Source: Pediococcus acidilactici (GTDB taxonomy: Bacteria > Bacillota > Bacilli > Lactobacillales > Lactobacillaceae). Taken from it: DNA of 64,000 bases. The notes under the pieces are model-generated. The model did no database searches. It saw nothing but the letters and a program-made list of their open reading frames with translations, and was not told where the DNA came from. Positions 35,322 to 44,310 of this stretch are shown piece by piece. The translations under genes were made by a program, and so were the position numbers. Location of the stretch: NCBI GenBank assembly GCA_024970065.1, contig CP103908.1, forward strand, positions 372,001 through 436,000. Direction: 5' to 3'. Position 1 is the first letter of the stretch, and each line of letters opens with the position of its first letter.

Positions 35322-35866
35322 TGGCTCAATCAATTGAAGAACAGTACCTAGCCGAACAAAAGCAAGCTGAAATTGATCATCACCAACCAACGGCTGGAGC
35401 GATGACTGACCACGTTTTAGCAAATTTACGGGTGTTATCTAACAAGTTAATCCAGGCGGTTTGGTATGTGAAGGGACCAAACTATTTTGCGGATCGCGAA
35501 TTCTTACTCCGGTGGCAGCCAAAAGTTGACCGTGCCTTTCTTGAGTTAGGTGAACAGCTCCGGGCCGTGGGTGCCAAGCCAGCCTCGGTCACTGCGGAAT
35601 TTAGTGAATATAGTATGCTAAGCGAGGATCCGCGGATCAAGTATTATACGACGGAAGCCATTTTGGAGGAGCTGGTAGCGGATTGTCAAACTAGTTTGAT
35701 GTTTATTCAACGGGCCGTGACCTTGGCTAACCAGGAAAATAAGCTCCCCTTAGCTAACTTTCTAATTGAACTTAACGGGCAATTTAACCAAGTCTCACGA
35801 GAATTACAAGCCCGGTTAGGAAAGGAACCGTTGGAGGGCCTAGAAGAGGACGAAGACGATGATTAA
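35321..35866 (+). CDS. Dps/ferritin-like protein
   Basis: 181 aa, four-helix ferritin-like pattern. The DREFLLRW… and LRAVGAKPASVTAEF…LSEDPRIKYYT stretches resemble Dps-family proteins of lactobacilli. The ferroxidase signature is incomplete by eye (the usual NxHWxxxGxxF reads VWYVKGPNYF), so iron oxidation is uncertain. The acidic tail EDEDDD is unusual. It overlaps the start of the P1B-ATPase gene by 8 bp, so it is translationally coupled to metal export. Confidence 0.75.
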   Translation: MAQSIEEQYLAEQKQAEIDHHQPTAGAMTDHVLANLRVLSNKLIQAVWYVKGPNYFADREFLLRWQPKVDRAFLELGEQLRAVGAKPASVTAEFSEYSMLSEDPRIKYYTTEAILEELVADCQTSLMFIQRAVTLANQENKLPLANFLIELNGQFNQVSRELQARLGKEPLEGLEEDEDDD

Positions 35867-37775
35867 AATCCAACAGTGGTTTGCTAAAAACGGTAATTGG
35901 TTGACGGGAATGGCGGCTGTTTTAACCGTAATGGGCTGGCTATTACAACACGGCAAATTTTCTCTAGAATGGGGAATGATTGCGTACAGCTTAGCCACGT
36001 TAGCAGCGGGGATGCCAATTCTTTTAAAGGCAATCAGCGCGGTGCGCGCCCGAATAATTAGCATTGAGCTGTTGGTAAGCATTGCCGTGGTGGGCGCTTT
36101 GGCAATTGGAGAATTTGAAGAGGCGGCGATGGTGACCTTGTTATTTGGCTTAGGAAATTACCTGGAACAGCGCACTTTAAAAAAGACCCACCAAGCGTTA
36201 ACCAACTTAACCGAAATGCAACCCACGCAGGCGATCCTAGTGGAGGCGGGGCAAACCCGGGCAATTGCGGTTGACGATGTTGCGGCTGGCGACCATTTGT
36301 TAGTACGCATTGGTGATCAAATCCCGGTCGACGGACAGGTGGTTTCAGGAACGGCAACCGTCAACGAAGCCGTGATTACTGGGGAAGCACGGTTAGTTAA
36401 CAAAGTGCCTACAGATTTGGTGTACATGGGGACGGTTGTGGAAAACGGCTCAATCGTAGTTGAAGCGCAGAAGGTTGGGGAAGCCACCACGTTTGGCAAG
36501 ATAATTGAATTGGTAGAAGAAGCACAGGATAATCAGGCTCCGGTCAGTCGATTTATTGATCGCTTCGCCCGGTTTTATACGCCAATAGTCTTAGTGTTGG
36601 CGATCTTAACGGGATTGGTGACCCAAGACTTTCGTTTAGCGATTACGATTTTGGTATTAGCGTGTCCAGGCGCATTAGTAATTGGAACGCCGGTCTCCAA
36701 CGTTGCGGGGATTGGACGAGGAGCCCAAAGCGGGATCTTGATTAAGGGAGGCCAAGTCATTGATCAATTGGCAAAGGTGAATACCATTCTCATGGATAAA
36801 ACCGGAACGGTGACTACCGGAAAGCCAAGTGTTCAGAGCTTTTATCCATATACGCAACAAGATTGGTTAATGGTGGCGGCCCAATTAGAATCACAAACTA
36901 ACCATCCTTTAGCCGCGGCCGTGGTGGAATTTTATGAACAACGGGCGGCCCAGTCTGTGCAAAACCAAGATGTCCAGATTTCCACCATTAAGGGAATCGG
37001 GATTGCCGCAACTTGGCACGGCCATCAGGTAAAATTAGGAAGTCCGCGAATTTTAGAACTAGGTTCCCAGCCACTTTCAAAAAAACAGGCGACTGATTTA
37101 CAAAAACTGCAGGAAGCTAGACAATCGATAATTTTAATGACGGTAGACGGTCTTTTAGTATTGGCAATCGGCTTATCCGACCAAATTCGGCCCGGCGTAG
37201 CTAGCGCGCTTAAGCAACTTCGTCAAGCTGGAGTGACGGATCAATGGATGGTAACTGGCGACCAGCAAATGGTTGCCGAATCCGTTGCAAAGGCGGTAGG
37301 GGTGACCCAGGTTAAGGCAGGCAAGTTGCCCAACGAAAAGGCCCAATTCTTGAATGAACTCCAAGCAAACGGCCAACCAGTACTGTTTGTTGGCGACGGA
37401 ATTAACGATAGTCCCGCGATTGCCCAGGCGGCGGTGGGAATTGCGATGGGGAGCGGTACCGACGTCGCGATCGGAACCTCGGACGTGGTGCTGATTAATC
37501 CCGATTTTAAAAACATTGTTTTTGCACGACAACTTGCGCAAGCGACGGTACGTAACATGATGGAAAACGTGATAATTGCGGTTGGTACGGTGGCATTATT
37601 AATGTTAGGAGTCAGTTTAGGTTGGGTAAATATGGCAAGCGGGATGTTTTTTCACGAGGTTAGCATTTTAGTAGTAATTTTCAACGCGATGCGTTTGCTG
37701 AAATTAAGACGGCCAACTTGGGAAGTTTTTTCCACAAAAACTAGCGGTGAGAGCCCTTCCAGTGAAACTATCTAA
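35859..37775 (+). CDS. P1B-type heavy-metal-transporting ATPase with CPG motif
   Basis: 638 aa, lacking an N-terminal HMA domain. Actuator motif VITGEA, metal-site segment LACPGALVIGTP in the sixth membrane helix, phosphorylation site MDKTGT, the SQTNHPLA HP motif and the hinge GDGINDSPA. The transmembrane metal motif is Cys-Pro-Gly, not CPC or SPC, and the terminal helix reads HEVSILVVIFNAMRLL. Together with the Dps-like partner this suggests a non-copper ion (Fe, Zn, Co or Cd), unproven. A CCTT/AGGG-type hairpin overlapping the 3' end (about 37752-37796) may terminate the operon. Confidence 0.88.
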   Translation: MIKIQQWFAKNGNWLTGMAAVLTVMGWLLQHGKFSLEWGMIAYSLATLAAGMPILLKAISAVRARIISIELLVSIAVVGALAIGEFEEAAMVTLLFGLGNYLEQRTLKKTHQALTNLTEMQPTQAILVEAGQTRAIAVDDVAAGDHLLVRIGDQIPVDGQVVSGTATVNEAVITGEARLVNKVPTDLVYMGTVVENGSIVVEAQKVGEATTFGKIIELVEEAQDNQAPVSRFIDRFARFYTPIVLVLAILTGLVTQDFRLAITILVLACPGALVIGTPVSNVAGIGRGAQSGILIKGGQVIDQLAKVNTILMDKTGTVTTGKPSVQSFYPYTQQDWLMVAAQLESQTNHPLAAAVVEFYEQRAAQSVQNQDVQISTIKGIGIAATWHGHQVKLGSPRILELGSQPLSKKQATDLQKLQEARQSIILMTVDGLLVLAIGLSDQIRPGVASALKQLRQAGVTDQWMVTGDQQMVAESVAKAVGVTQVKAGKLPNEKAQFLNELQANGQPVLFVGDGINDSPAIAQAAVGIAMGSGTDVAIGTSDVVLINPDFKNIVFARQLAQATVRNMMENVIIAVGTVALLMLGVSLGWVNMASGMFFHEVSILVVIFNAMRLLKLRRPTWEVFSTKTSGESPSSETI

Positions 37776-37847
37776 GTGATAGGGCTATGGTTTTTCACAA
37801 TTTTCCTGTATGATAGAGGATAAGAATGAAAAGATGAGGTGAAGGAC

Positions 37848-39401
37848 TTGGCAAACACAGATTTATCAAATTTTGATAAAATCATTGTTTTGGATTTTGG
37901 TAGTCAATACAACCAATTGATTACACGCAGAATCCGTGAATTTGGGGTTTACTCAGAGCTTCTTTCTCATAAAATCACTGCGGAAGAAATTAAGCAGATT
38001 AATCCTAAGGGAATTATTTTCTCTGGAGGACCGAACAGTGTTTATGATGACGATGCTTTTCGAGTTGATCCTGAAATTTATCAATTAGGAATTCCAATTT
38101 TAGGAATTTGTTACGGAATGCAATTGATGGCTTACAACTTGGGCGGTCGGGTTGAATCTGCGGATAACCGTGAATACGGCCATGCAGACATTAACGTGAC
38201 TGACGACCAAGCAGCGTTGTTTAAAGACCTGCCAGCTACCCAAACGGTTTGGATGAGCCACGGTGACTTGGTTCGCGAAGTTCCAGCCGGTTTTAAGACG
38301 GTGGCTACTAGCGCAAACTGTCCAATCGCTTCCATGGCGGATGACGAACGGAAGTTTTATGGGGTTCAATTCCACGCAGAAGTACGGAATACACAATACG
38401 GTAACGATATTTTACGGCACTTTGCCTTTGATGTTTGTCAAGCTCAAGCAAATTGGTCGATGAACGACTTCATTGACATGCAAGTGGAAAAGATTCGCGA
38501 AGAAGTTGGCGATCGTAAAGTGCTTCTCGGACTTTCTGGTGGGGTTGACTCAAGCGTTGTCGGCGTATTGTTGAACAAAGCCATTGGCGATCAATTAGTA
38601 TGTATCTTTGTGGATCACGGTTTGTTACGTAAAGGTGAAGCAAAGCAAGTTATGGATAGCCTAGAAGGCAAATTCGGCTTGAACATTATCAAGGTTGACG
38701 CACAAGACCGCTTCTTAAGCAAGTTAGCCGGAGTTACTGATCCTGAACAAAAACGGAAGATTATCGGTAACGAATTCATCGAAGTCTTCAATGACGAAGC
38801 TCAAAAGCTTAAGGGGATTGATTTCTTAGCTCAAGGTACCCTTTACACTGACGTAATTGAAAGTGGAACGGATACTGCGCAAACAATCAAATCCCACCAT
38901 AACGTGGGTGGATTGCCAGAAGACATGCACTTCGAACTAATCGAACCGCTTCGGACCTTGTTTAAGGATGAAGCACGTGACCTAGGTGAAAAGTTGGGAA
39001 TGCCAGAAGATCTAGTTTGGCGGCAACCTTTCCCTGGTCCTGGTCTAGGAATTCGGGTGTTAGGTGAAATCACCGAAGATAAATTGCAAATCGTTCGCGA
39101 TAGTGACTTGATTCTACGTGAAGAAATCAAGAACGCTGGTTTAGACCGCGACATTTGGCAATACTTCACCGTATTACCAGGAATTCGCAGTGTTGGGGTA
39201 ATGGGTGACGGCCGGACTTACGACTACACAGTCGGAATTCGTGCAGTTAACTCAATCGACGGAATGACCGCCGACTTCGCGCGGATCCCATGGGATGTAC
39301 TCCAAAAAATTTCGGTACGAATCGTAAACGAAGTTGACCACGTTAACCGCGTAGTGTACGATATTACGTCCAAGCCGCCGGCAACAGTGGAATGGGAATA
39401 A
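37848..39401 (+). CDS. guaA: GMP synthase (glutamine-hydrolysing)
   Basis: About 517 aa. N-terminal class I amidotransferase with Cys in [12 protein letters not shown] pyrophosphatase domain with [12 protein letters not shown] near residue 230; C-terminal dimerisation domain ending PPATVEWE. Converts XMP to GMP. I prefer the TTG at 37848 (MANTDLS), six bases after GAGGTG, over GTG 37839, which overlaps that site. The 3' end of guaA is a known integration point for genomic islands in other bacteria; a foreign-looking segment begins just downstream. Confidence 0.96.
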   Translation: MANTDLSNFDKIIVLDFGSQYNQLITRRIREFGVYSELLSHKITAEEIKQINPKGIIFSGGPNSVYDDDAFRVDPEIYQLGIPILGICYGMQLMAYNLGGRVESADNREYGHADINVTDDQAALFKDLPATQTVWMSHGDLVREVPAGFKTVATSANCPIASMADDERKFYGVQFHAEVRNTQYGNDILRHFAFDVCQAQANWSMNDFIDMQVEKIREEVGDRKVLLGLSGGVDSSVVGVLLNKAIGDQLVCIFVDHGLLRKGEAKQVMDSLEGKFGLNIIKVDAQDRFLSKLAGVTDPEQKRKIIGNEFIEVFNDEAQKLKGIDFLAQGTLYTDVIESGTDTAQTIKSHHNVGGLPEDMHFELIEPLRTLFKDEARDLGEKLGMPEDLVWRQPFPGPGLGIRVLGEITEDKLQIVRDSDLILREEIKNAGLDRDIWQYFTVLPGIRSVGVMGDGRTYDYTVGIRAVNSIDGMTADFARIPWDVLQKISVRIVNEVDHVNRVVYDITSKPPATVEWE

Positions 39402-39473
39402 TTGGTAAGTGACAAAAAATATTTTATAAGTTAATTAGACGTTTTGTTAGTGAATTTAATAAATTTTATAAGA

Positions 39474-39509
39474 AAAAAGCCGTTGTTACGCTAGTAATTA
39501 CGGCTTTTT
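39474..39509 (+). terminator. Terminator of guaA
   Basis: AAAAAGCCGT / ACGGCTTTTT with inner pairing GTTAC/GTAAT and T tract. Confidence 0.9.
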
Positions 39510-39569
39510 AGATATGTATATCATGATAAAATATGATCAATGAGTTTAGGATACGGAGGAAAAGTCGAC

Positions 39570-40451
39570 GTGATAGAATTTAGAACAAAATCTCAAGAAA
39601 CACTAGCCAAAAGAGGCTTTTTAAATAACATTATACAAGGTGATTCTATAGAAAAAATGTCTAAAATTCCAGATGATTCCGTGGATATGGTTTTAGTTGA
39701 CTTACCCTACGGAACAACCCAAAATAAATGGGATAGTGTTATACCCTTGGATAAACTTTGGGAACAATATCATCGGATTGTAAAGTTGAATGGAGCTATG
39801 GTATTTACGGCATCTGGGGTGTTTACTGCCCGTTTAATGCTTTCAAATGTAAATGAATATAAGTATAAATATGTTTGGGAAAAGTCTAAAGCTACGAACT
39901 TTTTAAATGCAAAAAAGCAACCTTTGAGAAAGCATGAAGATATTCTTGTATTTTATAGAAGACAACCAACATATCATCCTCAGATGACTTATGGAGAAGC
40001 CTACTCTAAAGGAATACGAAAAGATCAGGTAACTGGATCATATGGTGACTTTCAACCGACGTTTGTTAAAAGCAAAGGTAGTCGATACCCGGTTGATGTA
40101 CTTTATTTTAAAACTGCAGAAGCTGAAGGCCCAGTTCTGCATCCTACGCAGAAACCTGTAGAACTTGGTCGATATCTTATTAGAACATTCACTGACCCTG
40201 GCGATATAGTTCTTGATAATACTTCTGGATCAGGATCGTTCTTAGTAGCTGCGTTGAAAGAAGGGCGTAATTTTATTGGTATTGAAAAAAATAAGGATGT
40301 TGCTTTATTTAAGAAGCATCCGGTAGACTATATTGAAGTGACAAAGCGTAGAATAAAAGAAGCGATTACAACAATGAAAATAAATGAAAAAGAAACTTTA
40401 AAAAATGTTATTGCTGTAAACTTGACTAAGGAGGCGCATATCAATGAATGA
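39570..40451 (+). CDS. DNA adenine/cytosine-N4 methyltransferase (beta class)
   Basis: About 293 aa. Catalytic motif IV DLPYGTTQNKWD at residues 44-47 precedes the AdoMet motif DNTSGSGSFLVAA (about 216-228), the circular order of beta-class amino-methyltransferases; HPTQKPVEL is the usual motif X region. The catalytic tetrapeptide is DLPY where DPPY is commonest. GTG 39570 is chosen, because GGAGG lies ten bases upstream; the ATG at 39540 has no ribosome site. It overlaps the next gene by 8 bp. Visibly more AT-rich than flanking genes. Confidence 0.88.
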   Translation: MIEFRTKSQETLAKRGFLNNIIQGDSIEKMSKIPDDSVDMVLVDLPYGTTQNKWDSVIPLDKLWEQYHRIVKLNGAMVFTASGVFTARLMLSNVNEYKYKYVWEKSKATNFLNAKKQPLRKHEDILVFYRRQPTYHPQMTYGEAYSKGIRKDQVTGSYGDFQPTFVKSKGSRYPVDVLYFKTAEAEGPVLHPTQKPVELGRYLIRTFTDPGDIVLDNTSGSGSFLVAALKEGRNFIGIEKNKDVALFKKHPVDYIEVTKRRIKEAITTMKINEKETLKNVIAVNLTKEAHINE

Positions 40452-43218
40452 GTCCAAGTTACTAGCTAATGAGCGTAGTGAGGGAGGTGAATTAATTGTA
40501 GAAATGAACTTACTATTTAATCGCTACAATTGGGGGATGAAGTCAGCTGTTGGCGAACTTTCACTTAAAACAGAATTTGCAAGTGATAATCGAAATGGAA
40601 CACTTTTTCCCGATGCTGTTATTTTTGCTGACAACGCAAAAAGTGAAGCTCTCATGGGATGGGAATTTAAGATGCCTGACGTTTCTATTAATGATGATGA
40701 ATTGTATGAAAATGCGTTGGACAAAGCGAACCGAATGGGGACACAAGCTTTTGTGCTATGGAATTTTCAATATGTGGCAATATATATAAAGGAAAATGGG
40801 AAATGGAGTTCTCAGCCGACAAAGTTTTTTAATGACTATGCAGACAAATTAGTAAGTAGGAAGTCTGTGCACGAAAATGAGGATTTATGGAAGAAACAAT
40901 TATTTAATGTCCTTGTATATTTGAATAATGAATTGATAGCAGAAAAATTTGAGTCTGCACCAATTGAATTTAACATTGGAAATTATATTTCTACAATTGC
41001 TGATGTACTAACTCCTGCAGTGGCGGTCAATTATCTTCAAAGCTCAGATACGGAATTAAAAGCAAGAATGAGAAAGTGGCGTAGAACAGAACAAGCTGAA
41101 CTCACTTTAGTAAAGGAAAACGAACCTGATGTCAAAATAGCTAATTCATTTGCTAGAAATGTTGTGATTCGTTGGGTTAATCGAATTATTTTTGCTCATT
41201 TACTTCGTGACAAGCAAAATATTGTTAATGACATATTAGTTCATTTTTCTAATACGTCAGATATACATAGGTTAACTGTCGATTTAAATTCAGTAGTGGA
41301 GAAAACCGATTTTTATACAATCTTTCATGTGAATAAATATGAGGATCGGTTACCTGGACGAGTCACTGCAAGTTTAAATGAATTTAATAAATATCTTGCG
41401 AACACTGATTTTTCAAAAATGAGTAGAACATTTGTATCACAACTATTAGAAAGTGTGATTAGTGTAACAACTCGTGAGTTGATGGGGTTATACACGACTC
41501 CACCAAATTTAGCCAAATTACTTGTTAGCTTAACGGTTAAAAATGCAGATGGAAATTTTGCAGATATAACAACTGGCTCAGGAACGATCGCGCACACCAT
41601 TCAAAATTTACTTAGGAATTATTCAAAATCTGAAGAGTACATTCATGACCATATTTGGGCATCTGATAGATATGGGTATCCCCTTCAGATTGCTAATCTT
41701 AATCTTACTACATCAGACAGTCTCAATTTGAAAAATATAGTATTTCAACATAATGCTCTTGATTTAAAAATTGGTGAGAAGATAAGTATTGTGAATCCTT
41801 CAACAGGTATGAATGAAAACATTGAAATCCCTGCATTTAATTATATAATTTCAAATTTACCATTCGTTGGTAGCAACAATCGAAATGAGGAAGATCAAGG
41901 ATATATTAATGCGATTTTAGAAAAATATTCTGAGTTAGATGACAAGATTGATTTATATCAAGCAATTATACTCCATTTAGAAACTCTACTAAGCAAAGAA
42001 GATAGTGCTAGAATTGGAGTCATAGTTTCAAATTCTTGGACTAAAGTCCAAAGAGACTACAAATCTTTTTTTAAAGTCCTAAATTCTATTTTTGATATTG
42101 AATTTATTATTCAACCTTTAAGAGGGCGGTGGTTCCAAAATGCGAAGGTAGTGGCGAATATCCTTATTTTAAAGCGTAAGTCCAAAGAGCGTTCGAAACC
42201 AATAAGATTTATCATGATAAAAAATGGATTAACGTCTCCTGATAAATATGGAGGACATTTTGGAGAATTGCTTGATGATATTAAATTAGGAGAGCAAAAT
42301 GACTTGTATATAGAACAACAGATTGATGCTTCAAACGTTATTGAGAAAATTAATTTAGGGATTTCTGTTGAAGCAATGTTCGATAATTTAGATTGGATTG
42401 ATGAATTCAAAACAAAAATGGCACCCCTTAATAGATATTTGGAAGGGGGACGAGGGACACGAACTGGTGGCGATCAGCTTTTTATCATGAAAAATCAGAA
42501 TGTAGATGAAACATATATGATTCCGTATCTAAAAACTATTCAGGATGTCCAAACTTTTGAAATTAACAAAACAGAGTATTTTTATTTCTATTTAAAAGAC
42601 GATATGCAAACTCTTAAGCAAAAAGGGATGTATAAAACAATTAAATACTTAGAAACAGTAAAGAACTCTAAAATAGCTATAAGTAGAAAGAAAAAATTGG
42701 GAGATAAATGGTTTAATGCTGATCAGGCCCCTAAGTACGCTGATTTTATTACTTCTATTAATCCTCAAAATAGATACTTTTGGAGTAGAATAAACGCGAA
42801 GATTGCTGTTAATCAACGTGTGACGGCCTTTAAAATAAAAGAAGAGTATGCAAAGGATATAGAATCTCTACATGCTTTGCTAAATAGTTTACCAGTACAA
42901 TATATGCTAGCGGCTTCGGGTTTTGGGCGAGGACAAGGAGTGACAGATTTAACTAAAGATGGTATTATGCAAATCTATATTCCTAGTTTAGATGAGCTTA
43001 ACTTTTTAGACAAAAAAATGCTGATTAAAGCCTGGCAAAAAGTTAAATTAAAACCTGTTCCGACAGTAGAAGAACAAGTTTATGATCCCGATTGGATTGA
43101 ATTTAATAGGATTGTCTTTAATTTATACAAAGTCGATTTCGATAACTTTAAGAAAATGTCAAGAAACCTGTTGGAATTACTTGAACGAAGAGCATCTGCT
43201 AAAAATATTGTTGGTTAA
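40444..43218 (+). CDS. Type IIG-like restriction-modification fusion enzyme
   Basis: 924 aa. N-terminal nuclease-like domain with a PD…ExK pattern (Pro56-Asp57, Glu74-x-Lys76 in GWEFKMPD). A helical connector follows, then a gamma-class N6-adenine methyltransferase: motif X-like GLYTTPPNLAKLL (348-360), motif I FADITTGSGT (372-381), motif IV NLPF (471-474). The C-terminal third, with GGRGTRTGGDQLF and late hydrophobic blocks, would hold target recognition. This order matches single-chain restriction-methylation enzymes. Paired with the upstream methyltransferase by an 8-bp overlap. The site recognised is unknown. Confidence 0.78.
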   Translation: MNESKLLANERSEGGELIVEMNLLFNRYNWGMKSAVGELSLKTEFASDNRNGTLFPDAVIFADNAKSEALMGWEFKMPDVSINDDELYENALDKANRMGTQAFVLWNFQYVAIYIKENGKWSSQPTKFFNDYADKLVSRKSVHENEDLWKKQLFNVLVYLNNELIAEKFESAPIEFNIGNYISTIADVLTPAVAVNYLQSSDTELKARMRKWRRTEQAELTLVKENEPDVKIANSFARNVVIRWVNRIIFAHLLRDKQNIVNDILVHFSNTSDIHRLTVDLNSVVEKTDFYTIFHVNKYEDRLPGRVTASLNEFNKYLANTDFSKMSRTFVSQLLESVISVTTRELMGLYTTPPNLAKLLVSLTVKNADGNFADITTGSGTIAHTIQNLLRNYSKSEEYIHDHIWASDRYGYPLQIANLNLTTSDSLNLKNIVFQHNALDLKIGEKISIVNPSTGMNENIEIPAFNYIISNLPFVGSNNRNEEDQGYINAILEKYSELDDKIDLYQAIILHLETLLSKEDSARIGVIVSNSWTKVQRDYKSFFKVLNSIFDIEFIIQPLRGRWFQNAKVVANILILKRKSKERSKPIRFIMIKNGLTSPDKYGGHFGELLDDIKLGEQNDLYIEQQIDASNVIEKINLGISVEAMFDNLDWIDEFKTKMAPLNRYLEGGRGTRTGGDQLFIMKNQNVDETYMIPYLKTIQDVQTFEINKTEYFYFYLKDDMQTLKQKGMYKTIKYLETVKNSKIAISRKKKLGDKWFNADQAPKYADFITSINPQNRYFWSRINAKIAVNQRVTAFKIKEEYAKDIESLHALLNSLPVQYMLAASGFGRGQGVTDLTKDGIMQIYIPSLDELNFLDKKMLIKAWQKVKLKPVPTVEEQVYDPDWIEFNRIVFNLYKVDFDNFKKMSRNLLELLERRASAKNIVG

Positions 43219-43335
43219 TTTTGTCAAAATAAAAATACAGTATGGACAATAAATGGGTTATCTAGCAATAGCAATGGGTGTGTATAGAAGCTACTAAGGA
43301 AGGCATTACGTTTAACAACGAATTAAATTCCATTT

Positions 43336-43506
43336 TTATTTTTGATAGAAATTCAATGTAGCTGGTATTGATTTTTTTGCTTCAAATATGTTAACGGATA
43401 AATCCTTAATCATGCCCTCCAGAGCTAATGCATCGTTATCCAATAAAAATTCGTCAAAATCTCCGTAAAAGAAGTCGCCATAGTATGAGAATAAACATCT
43501 AATTTA
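43336..43506 (-). pseudogene. Remnant of an unidentified gene
   Basis: Minus-strand frame open from just after a stop near 43504 to TAA 43336-43338, reading …FSYYGDFFYGDFDEFLLDN… and ending …LNFYQK. It has no start codon near the front and no ribosome site. A second, frame-displaced open stretch (…YEGNPAHIPTNFGKVLVGK…) lies at about 43530-43640. Together they look like a decayed gene 3' part. Family not recognised. Confidence 0.4.
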
Positions 43507-43633
43507 GGTGAATGGGAAAGGCTTATAAATCAACGTTTTATATTTCGAAAATGATCGATTCCCAATAGATTTATATATTTCCCTACCAAAACCTTGCCAA
43601 AATTGGTGGGAATGTGTGCGGGGTTACCTTCAT

Positions 43634-43669
43634 AAAAAGCTTTGACAATTATTTTGTCAAAGCTTTTTT
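43634..43669. terminator. Perfect 15-bp hairpin with T tract
   Basis: AAAAAGCTTTGACAA / TTGTCAAAGCTTTTT with a 5-base loop. It is symmetrical and could stop transcription from either side of the gap between the restriction gene and xre. Confidence 0.8.
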
Positions 43670-43694
43670 AAGATTTAAATATACCTAAGAATAA

Positions 43695-43740
43695 AAACAG
43701 GAATTTAGAATGAAAAATTTTTCATTCTAAATTCCTGTTT
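43695..43740. terminator. Perfect 46-bp palindrome, xre terminator
   Basis: A 23-bp perfect inverted repeat beginning AAACAGGAATTTAGAATG, A-rich on the left and T-rich on the right, lies 19 bp after the xre stop. It serves as a terminator for the minus strand and possibly both strands. Confidence 0.85.
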
Positions 43741-43758
43741 TGTACTTTCATAGATATT

Positions 43759-44064
43759 TTATTGAAGTGTTTCATTGGCTTTTTCAATAAGGGATATAAA
43801 TTGTAAGATGCTTTCGGTCTGTTCATCAGTTAAGCCACCCATTTTGAAGGGTAACTCATCAGAAAGCCCTAAAAGGTAATCGGCTGATGTATCTAAAATG
43901 TTACATATTTTTACAAGTGTCTCTAGTGATGGATATGACAATCCTTGTTCGTATGCTGAGATTGTACCTTTACTAACATCTAATCTTTTGGCTAAATCAA
44001 GCTGTGTGAAATGTTTTAATTTTCTAACAGATTTTAAGCGAGTATTGAAAGAAGTAATATTCAT
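43759..44064 (-). CDS. XRE-family helix-turn-helix regulator
   Basis: 101 aa. HTH at about residues 17-40 (FTQLDLAKRLDVSKGTISAYE), followed by YPSLETLVKICNILDTSADYLLG, the standard XRE/Cro layout, and a short C-terminal helical tail. Phage-like type. It diverges from the surface-protein gene, and a three-copy CATGTA array lies between them, probably its operator. Confidence 0.9.
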   Translation of the reverse strand: MNITSFNTRLKSVRKLKHFTQLDLAKRLDVSKGTISAYEQGLSYPSLETLVKICNILDTSADYLLGLSDELPFKMGGLTDEQTESILQFISLIEKANETLQ

Positions 44065-44095
44065 ATGTTTTGCCCTCCGTTCAGGTTAGCAAAAA

Positions 44096-44129
44096 CATGT
44101 ACAAGCATTGCATGTATCAAATGCATGTA
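44096..44129. promoter_or_regulatory. Three CATGTA operator-like sites
   Basis: CATGTA occurs at 44096-44101, 44111-44116 and 44124-44129 (spacings 15 and 13), each within a partly palindromic context (ACATGT, TGCATG). They lie between xre and a downstream promoter-like TTGATA. Likely XRE binding sites; inference. Confidence 0.55.
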
Positions 44130-44131
44130 AT

Positions 44132-44246
44132 ATTGATATAAAATTTCTTTTTTGATAGTATAAAGGGTATTAAGTGTTGGTTATTTTGTTATTAGTAGCA
44201 AACAAATTAAGCATATTAATTTGTTTGCTTAATTTATGCTTTTTTT
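44132..44246 (+). ncRNA. Candidate structured RNA or attenuator upstream of the surface protein
   Basis: A promoter-like TTGATA (44132-44137) with TAGTAT 17 bp later precedes a 14-bp perfect hairpin (44197-44210 / 44216-44229). Its five-base loop GCATA is complementary to TATGC at 44235-44239, after which seven T follow. This could be a short RNA of about 80 nt with its own terminator, or a conditional terminator before the surface gene. Not matched to a known RNA family. Confidence 0.4.
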
Positions 44247-44310
44247 AACCCGCACTTGACGGTAAAAGTTGGAAATACATAAAGACAATATTTTATTTTG
44301 GAGGAATAAT

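Noticed and set aside
39402..44064. Integrase or attachment-site repeats for a guaA-linked island
   Set aside because: No recombinase gene and no repeat of the guaA 3' end could be found downstream in this window.
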